Source: Nanobdellati archaeon
GTDB lineage: Archaea > EX4484-52 > JAADEF01
Assembly: GCA_026997215.1 (NCBI GenBank)
Contig: JALWJP010000054.1
Location: 1 to 6,074 of the forward strand
DNA length: 6,074 nt
Reading direction: 5' to 3'
The position numbers and the translations under genes were made by a program. The stretch's first letter is position 1. Each line of letters starts with the position of its first letter. Shown piece by piece: positions 5,893 through 6,074 of this stretch. Under the pieces are notes generated by a model, which had not been told where the DNA came from, ran no database searches, and saw nothing but the letters and a program-made list of their open reading frames with translations.

Positions 5893-5909
5893 AAGGGGCG
5901 AAGCCCCTT
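5893..5909. repeat. Perfect 7-bp hairpin just past the 3' end of tRNA-Val
   Basis: AAGGGGC, GAA, GCCCCTT form a perfect 7-pair stem with a 3-base loop. In the tRNA-Val transcript it lies 9 bases after the discriminator base. It carries the core GCGAAGC motif shared with the tandem array. It may act as a processing or transcription-end signal, or be part of a mobile repeat. No T-run follows directly. The nearest minus-strand TTTTTT is at 5821-5816. Confidence 0.55.
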
Positions 5910-5918
5910 GGTATGGTA

Positions 5919-5991
5919 TGGGCCGGGCCGGATTTGAACCGGCGACCTCCGCCACGTCAAGGCGGCGTCATAGCCACTAGACCACCGGCCC
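5919..5991 (-). tRNA. tRNA-Val(GAC)
   Basis: A complete intronless cloverleaf is present on the minus strand. The acceptor stem is GGGCCGG/CCGGCCC (7 G-C pairs), with T8 and G9. The D stem is GTC/GAC. The anticodon stem is CCGCC/GGCGG with the 7-base loop TTGACGT, placing anticodon GAC at plus-strand positions 5958-5956. The variable region is AGGTC, and the T stem is GCCGG/CCGGC with the loop TTCAAAT. The discriminator is A and CCA is not encoded. Nearly every stem pair is G-C, which suggests selection for heat stability. The AT-rich ATTTAAATATTTTA at 6001-6014 upstream is too close to be an ideally placed TATA box, so read-through from the minus-strand gene ending at 6012 is possible. Confidence 0.95.
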
Positions 5992-6011
5992 TAGAATTAG
6001 ATTTAAATATT

Positions 6012-6074
6012 TTAGTGTTTATCCATTTCTGCAATGTATTGTTGGACAAGCATTAATTCTTCTGTTGTTAATTT
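6012..6074 (-). CDS. C-terminal end of an unidentified gene, cut by the window edge
   Basis: Reading in from the right edge on the minus strand, an open frame gives the 20 residues KLTTEELMLVQQYIAEMDKH and stops at TAA (6014-6012). The pattern looks like an amphipathic C-terminal helix and its codon use suits the local genes. The start lies outside the window and I do not recognise the family. tRNA-Val begins 20 bases downstream on the same strand, so the two may share a transcript. Confidence 0.5.
   Translation of the reverse strand, partial: KLTTEELMLVQQYIAEMDKH

Noticed and set aside
5733..5918. C/D box guide RNA or CRISPR array between the tRNAs
   Set aside because: No box C sequence (RTGATGA) was found, and the repeated units are about 10 bases without the constant repeats and spacers of a CRISPR array.
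5653..5937. A + strand open frame of 94 codons covering the inter-tRNA region
   Set aside because: It runs through the whole of tRNA-Arg and into tRNA-Val. Its residues reflect tRNA and repeat sequence (Arg, Ser and Pro rich), and it has no ribosome site.

Overview
The window is 6,074 bases of low-GC DNA from an archaeon. The evidence is an RNase P protein of the Pop5/Rnp2 family (absent from bacteria), a prepilin peptidase of the archaeal FlaK/EppA type, a topoisomerase IA with two C-terminal zinc ribbons, an archaeal-type intracellular GH57 amylase, TATA-like boxes about 26 bases before a gene start, and tRNA genes without an encoded CCA. The small, tightly overlapping genes and the shortened Rnp2 would suit a reduced-genome (DPANN-like) archaeon, and the very GC-rich tRNA stems in otherwise AT-rich DNA hint at a thermophile. 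Both of these are inferences and no species is claimed.

Positions 23-3673 (+ strand) form one compact gene run: a 41-residue unknown protein, rnp2 (RNase P), an A24 prepilin peptidase, a 101-residue membrane protein with an apparent internal duplication, and topA. Neighbours overlap by 1 to 11 bases or are 5 bases apart, so they look like one translationally coupled operon. Its start lies to the left of the window. It joins tRNA maturation, processing of secreted type IV pilin-like proteins, and DNA topology, which have no obvious functional link.

Positions 3670-4035 (- strand) hold a DUF4870 membrane protein that converges on topA with a 4-base overlap. A 69-base divergent intergenic region (4036-4104) separates it from the rightward GH57 glycoside hydrolase (4105-5379). 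The DUF4870 gene has a near-perfect Shine-Dalgarno site. The GH57 gene has none and appears leaderless. A small beta-rich protein of unknown function (5339-5629) overlaps the GH57 end by 41 bases.

Positions 5659-5991 hold a tRNA-Arg(TCG) on the + strand and a tRNA-Val(GAC) on the - strand, facing each other across 186 bases with no convincing gene. That gap contains a GC-rich tandem array of roughly 10-base units, a possible inverted-repeat pair, an A/T-rich middle, and a strong hairpin just past tRNA-Val. The right edge holds the last 20 codons of a - strand gene that reads toward tRNA-Val.

No CRISPR array, transposase, or obvious defence system is present. The most unusual items are the GC-rich repeat island between the tRNAs, the duplicated small membrane protein beside the prepilin peptidase, and the beta-rich protein overlapping the amylase.
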